42,763 bases of DNA, taken from assembly GCA_026391075.1 (NCBI GenBank), contig JAPLES010000042.1:27143-69905 (forward strand), written 5' to 3'. This stretch comes from Bacteroidota bacterium (GTDB taxonomy: Bacteria; Bacteroidota; Bacteroidia; Chitinophagales; LD1). The translations under genes and the position numbers were made by a program. The notes below the pieces were generated by a model. That model did not search any database. It saw only the letters and a program-made list of their open reading frames with translations, and was not told where the DNA came from. Below, piece by piece: positions 8,932 through 16,950 of the stretch (position 1 is its first letter; each line of letters begins with the position of its first letter).

Positions 8932-9171
8932 TTATTTTTTCTCGTCAGGGGCTATCCATACATTTATGGCAGGAGATTCAACCGGTGAAGGATCTGCCTT
9001 GTCTTTATCAATATAAACTGGCGCGTCTTTACCAGAATATAGTTCTTGATAATAAGCTTGTTCTTTAACATCAAGTGCTTCAATTTTACTTTGAAGTCTG
9101 GTCAATTGGGTTGCATCGGTAATATTAAGTGATGCTGCAATCAGAGTTAAAAGCGATAGAATTAAATCCAT
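8932..9171 (-). CDS. Small protein of unknown function (79 aa)
   Basis: Not recognised. An N-terminal hydrophobic stretch (DLILSLLTLIAASLNI) could be a signal anchor or membrane helix. A charged helical segment with coiled-coil character follows (QLTRLQSKIEALDVKEQAYYQ). The tail is Pro/Asp/Lys-rich and ends VESPAINVWIAPDEKK. It is the first gene of a putative two-gene unit with the 19-residue ORF at 8843-8902, closed by the terminator at 8762-8792. The next gene upstream, a sigma factor, is divergent and 505 bp away. Confidence 0.65.
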   Translation of the reverse strand: MDLILSLLTLIAASLNITDATQLTRLQSKIEALDVKEQAYYQELYSGKDAPVYIDKDKADPSPVESPAINVWIAPDEKK

Positions 9172-9318
9172 AGTTTGTTATTGTTTTTTTGGTTAATGAT
9201 AATTAAAAAAACGCAATTACAACCTAGATTAAAAGCTAAGTCATCCATTTTAATCAACAGGTTTTCAACCCTTTACAAGAATTTATTGTTGAAAAATAAA
9301 TACGCCTTTAAAAGATGC

Positions 9319-9337
9319 ATGTATTGATATAATACAT
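9319..9337. repeat. 7-bp inverted repeat
   Basis: ATGTATT (9319-9325) and AATACAT (9331-9337) flank a 5-nt GATAT centre. It could be an operator-like dyad in the gap upstream of the sigma factor. There is no adjoining T-run. Confidence 0.5.
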
Positions 9338-9361
9338 ACCCTTGCCGGTTTTTTTCGTATC

Positions 9362-9379
9362 TAATATTTAGAAATATTA
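9362..9379. repeat. 8-bp AT-rich inverted repeat
   Basis: TAATATTT (9362-9369) and AAATATTA (9372-9379) flank AG. It is a compact operator-like palindrome. AT-rich palindromes of this length can arise by chance in such DNA. Confidence 0.5.
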
Positions 9380-9617
9380 CTAGTTACTTTGAGGTAAGTA
9401 ATAGCAGCTAAATTGCTTAATTTCGGTTAACCTTTTATGGTTGGTTACAATCCTATCTCTTTAGGTGTTACAAACGTATTCGTAATTTTTTTCTTTTAGT
9501 TACTTCAGCTTGAAATAGTATCCACGGGTATTAGTAGATTGAGTATACTTAAAGACAGCTAACCCAATACCATCTCAGTTTGTTCTGGTAAGTTTTCTCT
9601 TTAAAGTGTTTAATCTA

Positions 9618-9658
9618 TTGTGTAACCTTTTGCAAACCCTAGCGTAAAGGTTACACAA
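9618..9658 (+). promoter_or_regulatory. 13-bp inverted repeat just before the sigma-factor start
   Basis: TTGTGTAACCTTT (9618-9630) and AAAGGTTACACAA (9646-9658) are perfect 13-bp arms around a 15-nt loop. The right arm ends 18 nt before the ATG at 9677. It could form a stem-loop in the leader that controls translation, or a DNA operator. No T-run follows, so it is not a terminator. Confidence 0.65.
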
Positions 9659-9676
9659 CCGAGAAACCAAAGCCAA

Positions 9677-10543
9677 ATGAGGCATCTAAAAATTACACAT
9701 AACATAGCGCAGCGCGACAGACAGGTAGATAAATACCTGAATGAAATTGCTAAAACAGAATTGCTAACTTCCGAACAGGAAGGAGAGTTGGCAAAGCGAA
9801 TTCGAATGGGTGACACAGATGCTTTAGACCATATGGTGAAAGCAAATTTGCGATTTGTGGTTAGCGTGGCTAAACAATATCAAAACCAAGGTTTGCCATT
9901 AAGCGATTTAATTAATGAAGGAAACCTAGGCCTTATAAGAGCTACTTATAAATTTGATGAAACGCGTGGGTTCAAATTCATTTCGTATGCAGTATGGTGG
10001 ATTCGCCAGGCTATTATGCAATCAATAGTAGAGCAATCAAGAATTATTCGATTGCCGGTTAGCAAAGTAGGAGCTTATACAAAAATCACAAAAGCATTTC
10101 AAAGTTTCGAGCAAGAGTTTCAGCGCGAGCCGGATGTCGAGGAGTTAATGGAAATGCTTGGTATGACCAAAGAAGAAATTGACGAATATTTCAGAGCGAA
10201 TACAATCACAGTTTCTACCGAAATGAAGATAGGAGGGGAGGACCTTGGTGGAAATTCATTAAAAGATATTTTATATGATCATGATGAAGCATCGGTAGAG
10301 GATGTAATGATGCAGAAGAATGTAGAAGCACAACTTAATGCAGCACTTGCTAATTTAAGTGCACGCGAATCAGAAATTATTTCCTGCTATTTCGGATTGA
10401 ATGGAAAAGACCCTATGACTTTAGAAGAAATTGGGGATGTGTATGGATTGACACGTGAACGTGTGCGCCAAATAAAAGAGAAATGTATTAGACAATTAAA
10501 AGAAAGTACCAGCCCCAGTTTATTGAGAGCATACATAGAATAA
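9677..10543 (+). CDS. rpoD: RpoD/SigA-family sigma-70 factor
   Basis: The 288-residue length is typical of group 1/2 sigma factors of Bacteroidota, which lack the long region 1.1. Region 1.2 (DKYLNEIAKTELLTSEQE), region 2 (ANLRFVVSVAKQYQNQG, INEGNLGLI, FKFISYAVWWIRQAI for -10 recognition), region 3 and the region 4 helix-turn-helix (LTRERVRQIKEKCIRQLK) are all present. Region 3 (VSKVGAYTKITKAFQSFEQEF) and the EMKIGGEDLGGNSL segment seem to differ from the usual primary factor as I remember it, so a group 2 paralogue is possible. A 505-bp dyad-rich gap precedes it. The 165-bp 3' gap has only weak inverted repeats. Confidence 0.85.
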   Translation: MRHLKITHNIAQRDRQVDKYLNEIAKTELLTSEQEGELAKRIRMGDTDALDHMVKANLRFVVSVAKQYQNQGLPLSDLINEGNLGLIRATYKFDETRGFKFISYAVWWIRQAIMQSIVEQSRIIRLPVSKVGAYTKITKAFQSFEQEFQREPDVEELMEMLGMTKEEIDEYFRANTITVSTEMKIGGEDLGGNSLKDILYDHDEASVEDVMMQKNVEAQLNAALANLSARESEIISCYFGLNGKDPMTLEEIGDVYGLTRERVRQIKEKCIRQLKESTSPSLLRAYIE

Positions 10544-10708
10544 GAATTCAAAGCAAATTACACCGGGCTACTTTTTATTGAATCGCCATCGTAAAAAGAC
10601 CCGGAACTAAAACAAAGGAACGGTTACGTTCACAAAAGAGTCCTTCAATCTCGGTTCCAATGAAAATTCCTCTTCGCTCTTGCGGGGAGGATTTTCGCTT
10701 TTAAAGTA

Positions 10709-11575
10709 TTACCAAACCTGTATAGTCCTTGTTCCGTTTTTGGACATAAGTGTAACGCTGTTGTCACAGTTACCTTCACCGTAATCAATAGCAAACTTAT
10801 TGTCCGCACTGTTCACAGTATTTACAATACTAACATTGCCCGAAACAAATGTTCCTAAACAACCGAGCGACAGATTTTTTTCCAACGAAAAAGCAGGAGA
10901 AATTATTTCAGCAGTGAAAGCATCTCCATTTTTGTTAGTTCCTTGTGAAGTTCCGCTTATTTCATAAGCAGTGTTCCATAGACCATAAGAATTTCCGTTG
11001 AGCAATCGCACGGTTTGGCTGGCAGTCCATGACATGCTCCCATTTTCACGTTGCAGGGTGGCATTTTCAATTTCCACCGTTAACATCGAATCGCCTGTAC
11101 GTGTAATTGTTTCCCAACCTGATAGCTTATACATTCTTTCTCCATCACCCACATAGTATTCATCGGATGAATTGATAGTAACAATGAGTACAGTTCCTAC
11201 ATCTGTCCAATGCTTACTCATAGCTAATGTTAGTTTACCTGCACGGTAACGACCATCGCGACATGGTATACCTTTATATGACGAACTGTGTTCAAGAGGC
11301 CCGTAATCAAGTTGGCAAACAACACCGTCCGAATCAGAATAGGTTCTGTCAATAAAGGAAATGATAACACCTTCGGGCAAAATATTGTTATCGGTTTTGT
11401 GGGTTAGCGTATCGCTGCTTAAATAATCTGCCACTACATCAAATATTTGTGAGTATTCAGTTTCAATGGCCGTATTATCTTCTGCACTAAACTCCTTTAC
11501 ACCTGAATCTTTTTTACAAGAAGCTGTGGTAAAAAACCAAGCAAACAATGTCAGGTAAGTGAAAAACTGTTTCAT
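10709..11575 (-). CDS. Putative lipoprotein of unknown function
   Basis: This 288-residue protein has a type II signal ending in the lipobox FFTTASC, so it should be an envelope lipoprotein. The mature part begins KKDSGVKEF. The body is rich in beta-strand and polar repeats (TNKNGDAFTAEI, GNVSIVNTVNSADNKFAIDYGEGNCDNSVTL), as in other Bacteroidota surface lipoproteins. Four Cys residues lie outside the lipobox. I do not recognise a domain. It converges with the sigma factor and diverges from the outer-membrane protein. Confidence 0.75.
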   Translation of the reverse strand: MKQFFTYLTLFAWFFTTASCKKDSGVKEFSAEDNTAIETEYSQIFDVVADYLSSDTLTHKTDNNILPEGVIISFIDRTYSDSDGVVCQLDYGPLEHSSSYKGIPCRDGRYRAGKLTLAMSKHWTDVGTVLIVTINSSDEYYVGDGERMYKLSGWETITRTGDSMLTVEIENATLQRENGSMSWTASQTVRLLNGNSYGLWNTAYEISGTSQGTNKNGDAFTAEIISPAFSLEKNLSLGCLGTFVSGNVSIVNTVNSADNKFAIDYGEGNCDNSVTLMSKNGTRTIQVW

Positions 11576-11750
11576 ACTTATCTCCGTTCTATTTTAATGT
11601 AACAAAATCCGCAACCAGGCGTGATAATAAAGAAGAAACATTACGAAGAGCAAAATAGTAGGTTTTACAGTTTTCGTCAAATTTTTTTTCAAAATCAAAT
11701 ACCGCTTTCTTTTCTATTTTCAGCATTCTATTTTTTAAATCAAACTTTAG

Positions 11751-13592
11751 ATGAAAAAGCGTTGTCGGCTTTTTTTGTTTTTTTCACTCGCCATGTGTTG
11801 CCATTTCTATATGCATGCACAATCTTCTTATGACGATGAAGTGTGCCTCGACAAAACGGTGAAGCAGTTAAAAAAGGAAGAACAAAAATTAAAAACTGCT
11901 GAAGGCTTGAACAAAACGCTCATCTATGCTTCTTACTTAAATTACAGTGATAGAACTGTTGACCGTATCATTACTGGCAAAGATGAATTTGAACCACACC
12001 GCGGAAAATATATTCGCAACATAGAGGTAAAAATTATAGCACCTTACGGGGTAAGTATTGAAAAACCTCAAGCAGATCGTTTTAATCGTTTTCAAAAATT
12101 TGCCAATGGCATTCAGATAAAAACAAAAGACTGGGTGGTTCGCAACGATTTGCTTTTTAAAAGTGGCGATGAGGTGGACCCTATTTTATTTGCTGATACC
12201 GAAAAGAATTTGTGGGAACGACAGACCTTTAAGGATGTAAAGATTTTTTTAATTCCGGTTGACGGCAGTGATAATTTAATTGATGTTATGATTATGGTGC
12301 AGGATAAATGGAGTTGGAGTTTAAATTTTAGTGTACAGTTTAATAAAGTTACGGGTGGAATTACTTTTCAAAATTTTATGGGCTTGCCACAGTCCATTGC
12401 TATAGGTGCTGCGCTCAACTATCGCAAGGATAATTTCTACAGTGTTTACGCCATTTACAAGTATGACAACATCAGACGCTCGCATATTGATGTAAAAATT
12501 GCCGGTGATTACAGTCCGTTAGATAAAGGCGGTAGCCTGCGAATAAGTCGCGATTTTTTTTCGGCTAATACTAAATGGGCAGGGCATATTAAGACATCGC
12601 TCTATCGAGAAAGCGCTAATATTCCCAACCAATTTTCTTCTTCGATTCCCACCAATACTTTTTATAACACACAAGATGTTTGGTTGGCTACTTCGATAAA
12701 AATGCCAAGTTTAAAAAATGCGCGATACGATTTGGTGCGGATGATTCTTTCGGCACGAATGAAACGAACTGATTACCTCACTCGGCCTTATTTGCGAAGT
12801 GTAGATGGCGTGCAAACTTTTATTGACCGCACTTATTTTTTAGGTAGTTTGGGTTTTGCCAACTGGGATTACTACGTAGACCACTCCGTTTATTATTTGG
12901 GGCGGGCAGAATATTTTAATAAAGGATTGAATGGTGCTTTGATTCTTGGTTTTGATTACGATGAGGAATTGAGTAAGCGATTTTATAGCGGTGTGCAATT
13001 AGACTATGGTAAGTTTATTCCCAAGTTGGGTTATTTGAATTCACGCCTAACTTATGGCGGTTTCACTAAGAAAGATTCTTACCAGCAAATTCTGTTTAAG
13101 ATAAGTGAGAAATTTTATTCTGCACCTGTTAAATTGGGCAATAAATTTATGCTTCGACAATTTGTTTCGGCAGATATTAATCTTGGTTTCAATCGCCCCA
13201 TTGGACGCGAATTGGTGGTTAACAATCAAACGGGTTTGAGGGGTGTATTTGTCAATTACATTCGGGGAAGCCGCAGTTATGTTTTCAATTTTGAAACCGT
13301 GGTATATCCCATGTTTAAAATACTTGGTTTTTCCTCCTGCGCCTTTATGTTTGCCGATATTGCCATTGTGCAGGGGGCAAGTACAGGAACTACTTTAAGC
13401 CAAGCTTATGGGGCAGGTGTTAGGTTGCGAAACTTAAAATTTGGAATCGGGTATTTCGAACTATCCTTTGCCTATTATCCTAAATTAAGTATAGCAGGGG
13501 TTAAGCCTTATAGCATTTTGAGTGATTTCAGAAACAGAAGAGCAATTGAACAAGATAATTTGTTTGAGCCTACTATTCTTTCGCCTGAATAG
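11751..13592 (+). CDS. BamA/TamA-like outer-membrane beta-barrel protein
   Basis: This 613-residue protein has a signal peptide ending near YMHAQ. After a helical stretch comes a POTRA-like unit: GKYIRNIEVKII, DLLFKSGDEVDPILFADTEKNLWE, FKDVKIFLIPVDGSDNLIDVMIMVQDKW. The remaining 400 or so residues alternate aromatic and polar strands, as in a 16-stranded barrel of the Omp85 type. It has too few POTRA units for BamA itself, so it is more likely an accessory transporter or surface-antigen protein. The substrate is unknown. A non-coding 134-bp stretch separates it from the NrnA-like gene. Confidence 0.72.
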   Translation: MKKRCRLFLFFSLAMCCHFYMHAQSSYDDEVCLDKTVKQLKKEEQKLKTAEGLNKTLIYASYLNYSDRTVDRIITGKDEFEPHRGKYIRNIEVKIIAPYGVSIEKPQADRFNRFQKFANGIQIKTKDWVVRNDLLFKSGDEVDPILFADTEKNLWERQTFKDVKIFLIPVDGSDNLIDVMIMVQDKWSWSLNFSVQFNKVTGGITFQNFMGLPQSIAIGAALNYRKDNFYSVYAIYKYDNIRRSHIDVKIAGDYSPLDKGGSLRISRDFFSANTKWAGHIKTSLYRESANIPNQFSSSIPTNTFYNTQDVWLATSIKMPSLKNARYDLVRMILSARMKRTDYLTRPYLRSVDGVQTFIDRTYFLGSLGFANWDYYVDHSVYYLGRAEYFNKGLNGALILGFDYDEELSKRFYSGVQLDYGKFIPKLGYLNSRLTYGGFTKKDSYQQILFKISEKFYSAPVKLGNKFMLRQFVSADINLGFNRPIGRELVVNNQTGLRGVFVNYIRGSRSYVFNFETVVYPMFKILGFSSCAFMFADIAIVQGASTGTTLSQAYGAGVRLRNLKFGIGYFELSFAYYPKLSIAGVKPYSILSDFRNRRAIEQDNLFEPTILSPE

Positions 13593-13687
13593 ATGTTCAA
13601 CTAGGCAAAGAATAAAACCGGTAGCTATACCATCAGTTCAAATTTCGAACTTGTGATAGTAAGAAAAAATTGGAAACGCATGTCGTG

Positions 13688-13718
13688 TTTGCGTGTTTCT
13701 CTCCATTTCCTACATTCG
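13688..13718 (+). promoter_or_regulatory. Promoter of the NrnA-like gene
   Basis: TTTG (13688-13691), a 19-nt spacer and TACATTCG (13711-13718) match the Bacteroidota -33/-7 pattern with C for T at position 7. The -7 box ends 8 nt before the chosen ATG at 13727, which predicts an almost leaderless mRNA and argues against starts further upstream. Confidence 0.6.
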
Positions 13719-13726
13719 CGCTCTTC

Positions 13727-14740
13727 ATGAAATTTCCCTCAGCCGATATAGTGCAGCTTAAACAAATCCTCTCTTCACCTAAAAAGATTGTGATAGTCTC
13801 GCACCGCAATCCCGATGGTGATGCGCTGGGTTCATCGCTTGGGTTTAAATTCTTTCTTGAAAGTAAAAACCACGAAGTAGCTTTTATTTCGCCTACACCT
13901 TATACACAAAACCTTAGTTGGATTCAGGGCACTGCCGATACCTTTGTTTATGAAAACGATATGGGCAAAAAAATATGCGAAGCTAAAATCAAAAGTGCCG
14001 AAATCATTTTCTGTCTTGACTTTAATGCGCTTAGCCGTTTAGAAAATTTAGGCGAAATAATTAAGAACGCTGCTGCGCAAAAAATTATGATTGACCACCA
14101 TCAGCAGCCGGAAAATTTTGCGGCTATTGCATTTAGCAATACTACTTATTGCGCTACCGCTGAAATGGTTTATGATATTATTGCCGACTTAGGGGAAACC
14201 AATTTAGTAAATGCGAAAATTGCGGAATGCCTTTACGTAGGTCTAGCTACCGATAACGGTTTTTTTCAATTCAGTAATACCACTCCTAACGCGCTACTTG
14301 TTGCTTCTGCTTTAGTAGCGCATGGTGCAAAACCCGAGTATGTAAGTGAAAAAGTAAACAATGTGTTTCGCGAAACACGGTTACGTTTCTTTGGTTACGC
14401 ACTCCACGAAAAGTTAAAGTTGGTGAAAGGTGGCGCGGTTGCCTATATGATGGCAACACAAGCTGAAATAAAAAAATTTTATTTGCAGAGTGGAGATAGC
14501 GAAGGGTTGGTCAACTATCCTTTTAAAATTGAAGGAGTTAAAATGACTGCTTACTTTAGCGAAGAGCCGGATAGAGTAAAGATTTCATTTCGTTCAAGAG
14601 GAGATATAGATGTGAATACATTTTCAAGAAATAATTTTGAAGGAGGCGGACATAAAAACGCAGCGGGCGGAAAGAGCAATTTATCGTTGGAGAAAACCGA
14701 AAAAAAATTTTTAGAAGCATTGGAAAGTTTAGCCCTGTAA
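13727..14740 (+). CDS. nrnA: DHH phosphoesterase, NrnA-like (oligoribonuclease/pAp phosphatase)
   Basis: The protein has 337 residues from the ATG at 13727; an upstream TTG start (13670) would put a promoter inside the gene. DHH motifs are SHRNPDGDALGSS, CLDFNAL, IDHHQQP and ATDNGFFQF, and the DHHA1 domain ends with GGGHKNAAGG. NrnA-type enzymes degrade short RNA oligomers and dephosphorylate 3'-phosphoadenosine 5'-phosphate, using Mn. The family assignment is firm. The exact substrate (nanoRNA, pAp or cyclic dinucleotide linear products) is inferred. The cyclophilin-FKBP gene follows by 33 nt on the same strand. Confidence 0.87.
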   Translation: MKFPSADIVQLKQILSSPKKIVIVSHRNPDGDALGSSLGFKFFLESKNHEVAFISPTPYTQNLSWIQGTADTFVYENDMGKKICEAKIKSAEIIFCLDFNALSRLENLGEIIKNAAAQKIMIDHHQQPENFAAIAFSNTTYCATAEMVYDIIADLGETNLVNAKIAECLYVGLATDNGFFQFSNTTPNALLVASALVAHGAKPEYVSEKVNNVFRETRLRFFGYALHEKLKLVKGGAVAYMMATQAEIKKFYLQSGDSEGLVNYPFKIEGVKMTAYFSEEPDRVKISFRSRGDIDVNTFSRNNFEGGGHKNAAGGKSNLSLEKTEKKFLEALESLAL

Positions 14741-14773
14741 AACAGTATTAGTCACCAATAAAACAATTATAAA

Positions 14774-15889
14774 ATGAACAGAATATTTTTAACCCTAACG
14801 CTTATGGCCGGCATGCTTACTTCATGCAATGCCAACGGCAACAAAACAGAAGAAACAAAAATGGCAACTCCTAATGAACCAACTGCTCCAGCGGCAACAG
14901 AACTAAAATGGAAAGAAACTCCAGGCTTATATGCCAGTATTAAAACTGCTAAAGGCGATATCGTAATTTCTCTTTTCTACAAAAAGGCACCGGTAACAGT
15001 AGCAAACTTTGTGGGACTTGCAGAAGGCAAAATCAAAAACACGGCAAAACCTGAGGGCACTCCATTCTATGATGGTCTTACCTTCCACCGTTGCATTCAT
15101 ACTCCGCAACCTTTCATGATTCAAGGCGGAGATCCTTCGGGTAACGGCTCTGGCGGCCCGGGTTATTCTTTTGGCGATGAGTTTGATTACACTTCTAAAT
15201 TTGATAAAGTTGGTTTGCTCGCTATGGCAAATGCGGGTCCAGCAACTAACGGCTCACAGTTTTTTATTACAGAAACATTGTGCGGATGGTTAGATGGCAA
15301 GCATACTATTTATGGCGAAGTGGTTGAAGGTTATCCTTTGGTTCCGCAAATGAGCAATGGCGATGTAATGACTAAAGTTTCTATTGTGCGAGTAGGTAAA
15401 GAAGCAGAAGCGTTTGATGCTGTGGCAATTTGGGCAAAGAAAGATGAACTGCTTGCAAAAAAGAAAGCTGATTATGCTGGAGCTGAAGCAGAGGCAAACA
15501 AAGCAGTAACTATTTCAGCAGAAGAATTAGTGAAGAAAAGTTATCCTAACGCAAAGAAAACTGCGAGCGGTTTATATTATGTAGTTGAAAAAGAAGGAAC
15601 AGGTGCACAAGCAGTTGCAGGCAAAAATGTTTCGGTTCATTACTCAGGAACTTTAGCTAACGGGAAAAAATTTGATTCTTCATACGATCGCAATCAACCA
15701 CTCCCATTTGTACTTGGTACACACCAGGTTATTGCCGGATGGGATGAAGGTATTGCATTGATGAAAGTAGGGGGAAAAGTAAAATTGATTATTCCTGCAT
15801 CATTGGGTTACGGAGCAAACGGAGCAGGTGGAGTTATTCCTCCAAACGCTACGCTAATCTTCGATACAGAATTGATGGAAGTGAAATAA
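14774..15889 (+). CDS. Cyclophilin-FKBP fusion peptidyl-prolyl isomerase lipoprotein
   Basis: The 371-residue protein has a lipobox near residues 14-18 (GMLTSC), so it is probably a periplasm-facing lipoprotein. Residues about 50-215 form a cyclophilin domain: YDGLTFHRCI with the catalytic Arg, FMIQGGDPSGNG, and LAMANAGPATNGSQFFIT. A Lys/Ala-rich linker leads to an FKBP domain at about 255-371: VSVHYSGTLANGKKFDSSYD, VIAGWDEGIALMKVGGK, PASLGYGANG and IPPNATLIFDTEL. Both active sites look intact. It should assist proline isomerisation in exported proteins. A strong terminator follows 21 nt after the stop. Confidence 0.9.
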   Translation: MNRIFLTLTLMAGMLTSCNANGNKTEETKMATPNEPTAPAATELKWKETPGLYASIKTAKGDIVISLFYKKAPVTVANFVGLAEGKIKNTAKPEGTPFYDGLTFHRCIHTPQPFMIQGGDPSGNGSGGPGYSFGDEFDYTSKFDKVGLLAMANAGPATNGSQFFITETLCGWLDGKHTIYGEVVEGYPLVPQMSNGDVMTKVSIVRVGKEAEAFDAVAIWAKKDELLAKKKADYAGAEAEANKAVTISAEELVKKSYPNAKKTASGLYYVVEKEGTGAQAVAGKNVSVHYSGTLANGKKFDSSYDRNQPLPFVLGTHQVIAGWDEGIALMKVGGKVKLIIPASLGYGANGAGGVIPPNATLIFDTELMEVK

Positions 15890-15910
15890 TTCGTTCTGGA
15901 TATTCAACAA

Positions 15911-15943
15911 AAAAGCCGCTTTGCAATTTGCGAAGCGGCTTTT
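15911..15943 (+). terminator. Intrinsic terminator after the PPIase gene
   Basis: AAAAGCCGCTT (15911-15921) pairs with AAGCGGCTTTT (15933-15943) around an 11-nt loop, and the stem runs into a T-rich tract. It closes the NrnA-PPIase unit 21 nt after the stop. Confidence 0.88.
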
Positions 15944-15990
15944 TCTTTTTCAATCGTTTGCTATTTGCTTTAATAAAATGCCGAACTTTT

Positions 15991-15998
15991 TATTTTTG
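15991..15998 (+). promoter_or_regulatory. -7 box of tRNA-Arg
   Basis: TATTTTTG matches TAnnTTTG and ends 7 nt before the tRNA 5' end at 16006. A TTTG at 15964-15967 could be the -33 element, although the 23-nt spacer is long. Confidence 0.5.
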
Positions 15999-16005
15999 CG
16001 CCCTC

Positions 16006-16079
16006 GCCCCGGTAGCTCAACTGGATAGAGCATCAGTTTTCTAAACTGAGGGTCATTGGTTCGAGTCCAATCCGGGGTA
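16006..16079 (+). tRNA. tRNA-Arg (anticodon TCT)
   Basis: A 74-nt cloverleaf is visible. Acceptor GCCCCGG pairs with CCGGGGT (the first pair is G-U). The D stem is GCTC/GAGC, the anticodon stem TCAGT/ACTGA has loop TTTCTAA giving TCT, and the T arm ATTGG-TTCGAGT-CCAAT is followed by discriminator A. CCA is not encoded. It should decode AGA and AGG. Confidence 0.95.
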
Positions 16080-16082
16080 CTT

Positions 16083-16108
16083 AACCCTTCACAATTTTGT
16101 GGAGGGTT
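16083..16108 (+). terminator. Terminator after tRNA-Arg
   Basis: AACCCTTCAC (16083-16092) pairs with GTGGAGGGTT (16099-16108), with one mismatch and a 6-nt loop, followed by a run of T. It begins 4 nt after the tRNA. Its position excludes the upstream GTG start of the MurQ frame at 16099. Confidence 0.82.
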
Positions 16109-16127
16109 TTTTATTTAAAAATGCTTT

Positions 16128-16135
16128 TACTTTCG
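16128..16135 (+). promoter_or_regulatory. Possible -7 box of murQ
   Basis: TACTTTCG fits TAnnTTyG and ends 5 nt before the ATG at 16141, which would give a leaderless transcript. No -33 TTG is found at the expected distance. Confidence 0.35.
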
Positions 16136-16140
16136 TCATT

Positions 16141-16947
16141 ATGAATTTTACAGAATCACCTTCTTCGTATCGCCATCTTGAAAAAATGAGCACACATAAA
16201 TTGCTCACAAATATCAATCAGGAAGACAGTAAAGTTGCTGAAGCCGTTCGCGTGGCAATACCTCAAATTGAAAAATTGGTAGATGCTATTGCAGATAAAA
16301 TGCTCAGTGGTGGTCGTCTCTTTTATATAGGTGCAGGAACCAGCGGAAGATTAGGAATTGTGGATGCCAGTGAATGTCCGCCTACTTATGGCGTTGAGCA
16401 GGGTTTGGTTATAGGAATTATTGCAGGTGGAGATAGTGCCATTAGAAAAGCAGTTGAGTTTGCCGAAGATGATACAGAACAAGGATGGAAAGACTTACAA
16501 CTTCATAACATTACTTCGAACGATGTGGTAATCGGAATAGCCGCATCGGGCAGAACACCTTATGTGGCAGGTGCTTTAAAATCGTGTCGCATAAATGGAA
16601 TTGTAACAGGATGTGTTGTTTGTAATCCTGATTCATTAGTCGCAAAACATGCTGATGTAGCTATTGAAGTTATTACCGGTGCTGAATTTGTAACAGGGAG
16701 CACGAGAATGAAAGCAGGCACATCGCAAAAATTAGTGCTGAACATGATTAGCACTGCGGTAATGATTAAAATAGGAAGAGTTGAAGACAACAAAATGGTA
16801 AACATGCAGCTCACCAATAACAAATTAATAGAGCGCGGTGCAAACATGGTTATGGAAGCCACAGGACTTTCACAAAGTGAAAGCAAAGAATTGCTGCTGC
16901 AACAGGGCAGTGTAAAAAAAGCGGTAGAGAATTTTAAATCGAAATGA
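16141..16947 (+). CDS. murQ: N-acetylmuramic acid 6-phosphate etherase
   Basis: This 268-residue SIS-domain enzyme should cleave the lactyl ether of MurNAc-6-phosphate to GlcNAc-6-phosphate and lactate during cell-wall recycling in the cytosol. FYIGAGTSGRLGIVDASECPPTYG carries the sugar-phosphate loop and the catalytic Glu. FAEDD supplies the second Glu, and IAASGRTPYV and GSTRMKAGTSQK are family motifs. The ATG at 16141 gives the family's usual start (NFTESPSSYRHLEKMS). It is convergent with the DUF2167 gene, with 3 nt between the stops. No other muropeptide-recycling gene lies nearby. Confidence 0.93.
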   Translation: MNFTESPSSYRHLEKMSTHKLLTNINQEDSKVAEAVRVAIPQIEKLVDAIADKMLSGGRLFYIGAGTSGRLGIVDASECPPTYGVEQGLVIGIIAGGDSAIRKAVEFAEDDTEQGWKDLQLHNITSNDVVIGIAASGRTPYVAGALKSCRINGIVTGCVVCNPDSLVAKHADVAIEVITGAEFVTGSTRMKAGTSQKLVLNMISTAVMIKIGRVEDNKMVNMQLTNNKLIERGANMVMEATGLSQSESKELLLQQGSVKKAVENFKSK

Positions 16948-16950
16948 AAT

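Larger units (their letters stand above)
9172..9676. other. 505-bp non-coding, dyad-rich intergenic region
   Basis: No plausible coding frame is seen between the divergent small-protein and sigma-factor genes. The stretch is AT-rich and carries at least three perfect inverted repeats (9319-9337, 9362-9379, 9618-9658). The string TAACCTTTT occurs twice, near 9428 and 9623. No clean TTG-N19-TAnnTTTG promoter was found. It may hold a long regulated leader, operators or a small RNA, but the sequence alone does not decide. Confidence 0.6.

Noticed and set aside
10563-10604. Possible terminator after the sigma factor (CCGGG...CCCGG with T5/A5)
   Set aside because: Stems are short and interrupted, the loop is long and there is no T-run after it. 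The related GAAAATTCCTC/GAGGATTTTC pair downstream has a bulge. Both are too weak to call.
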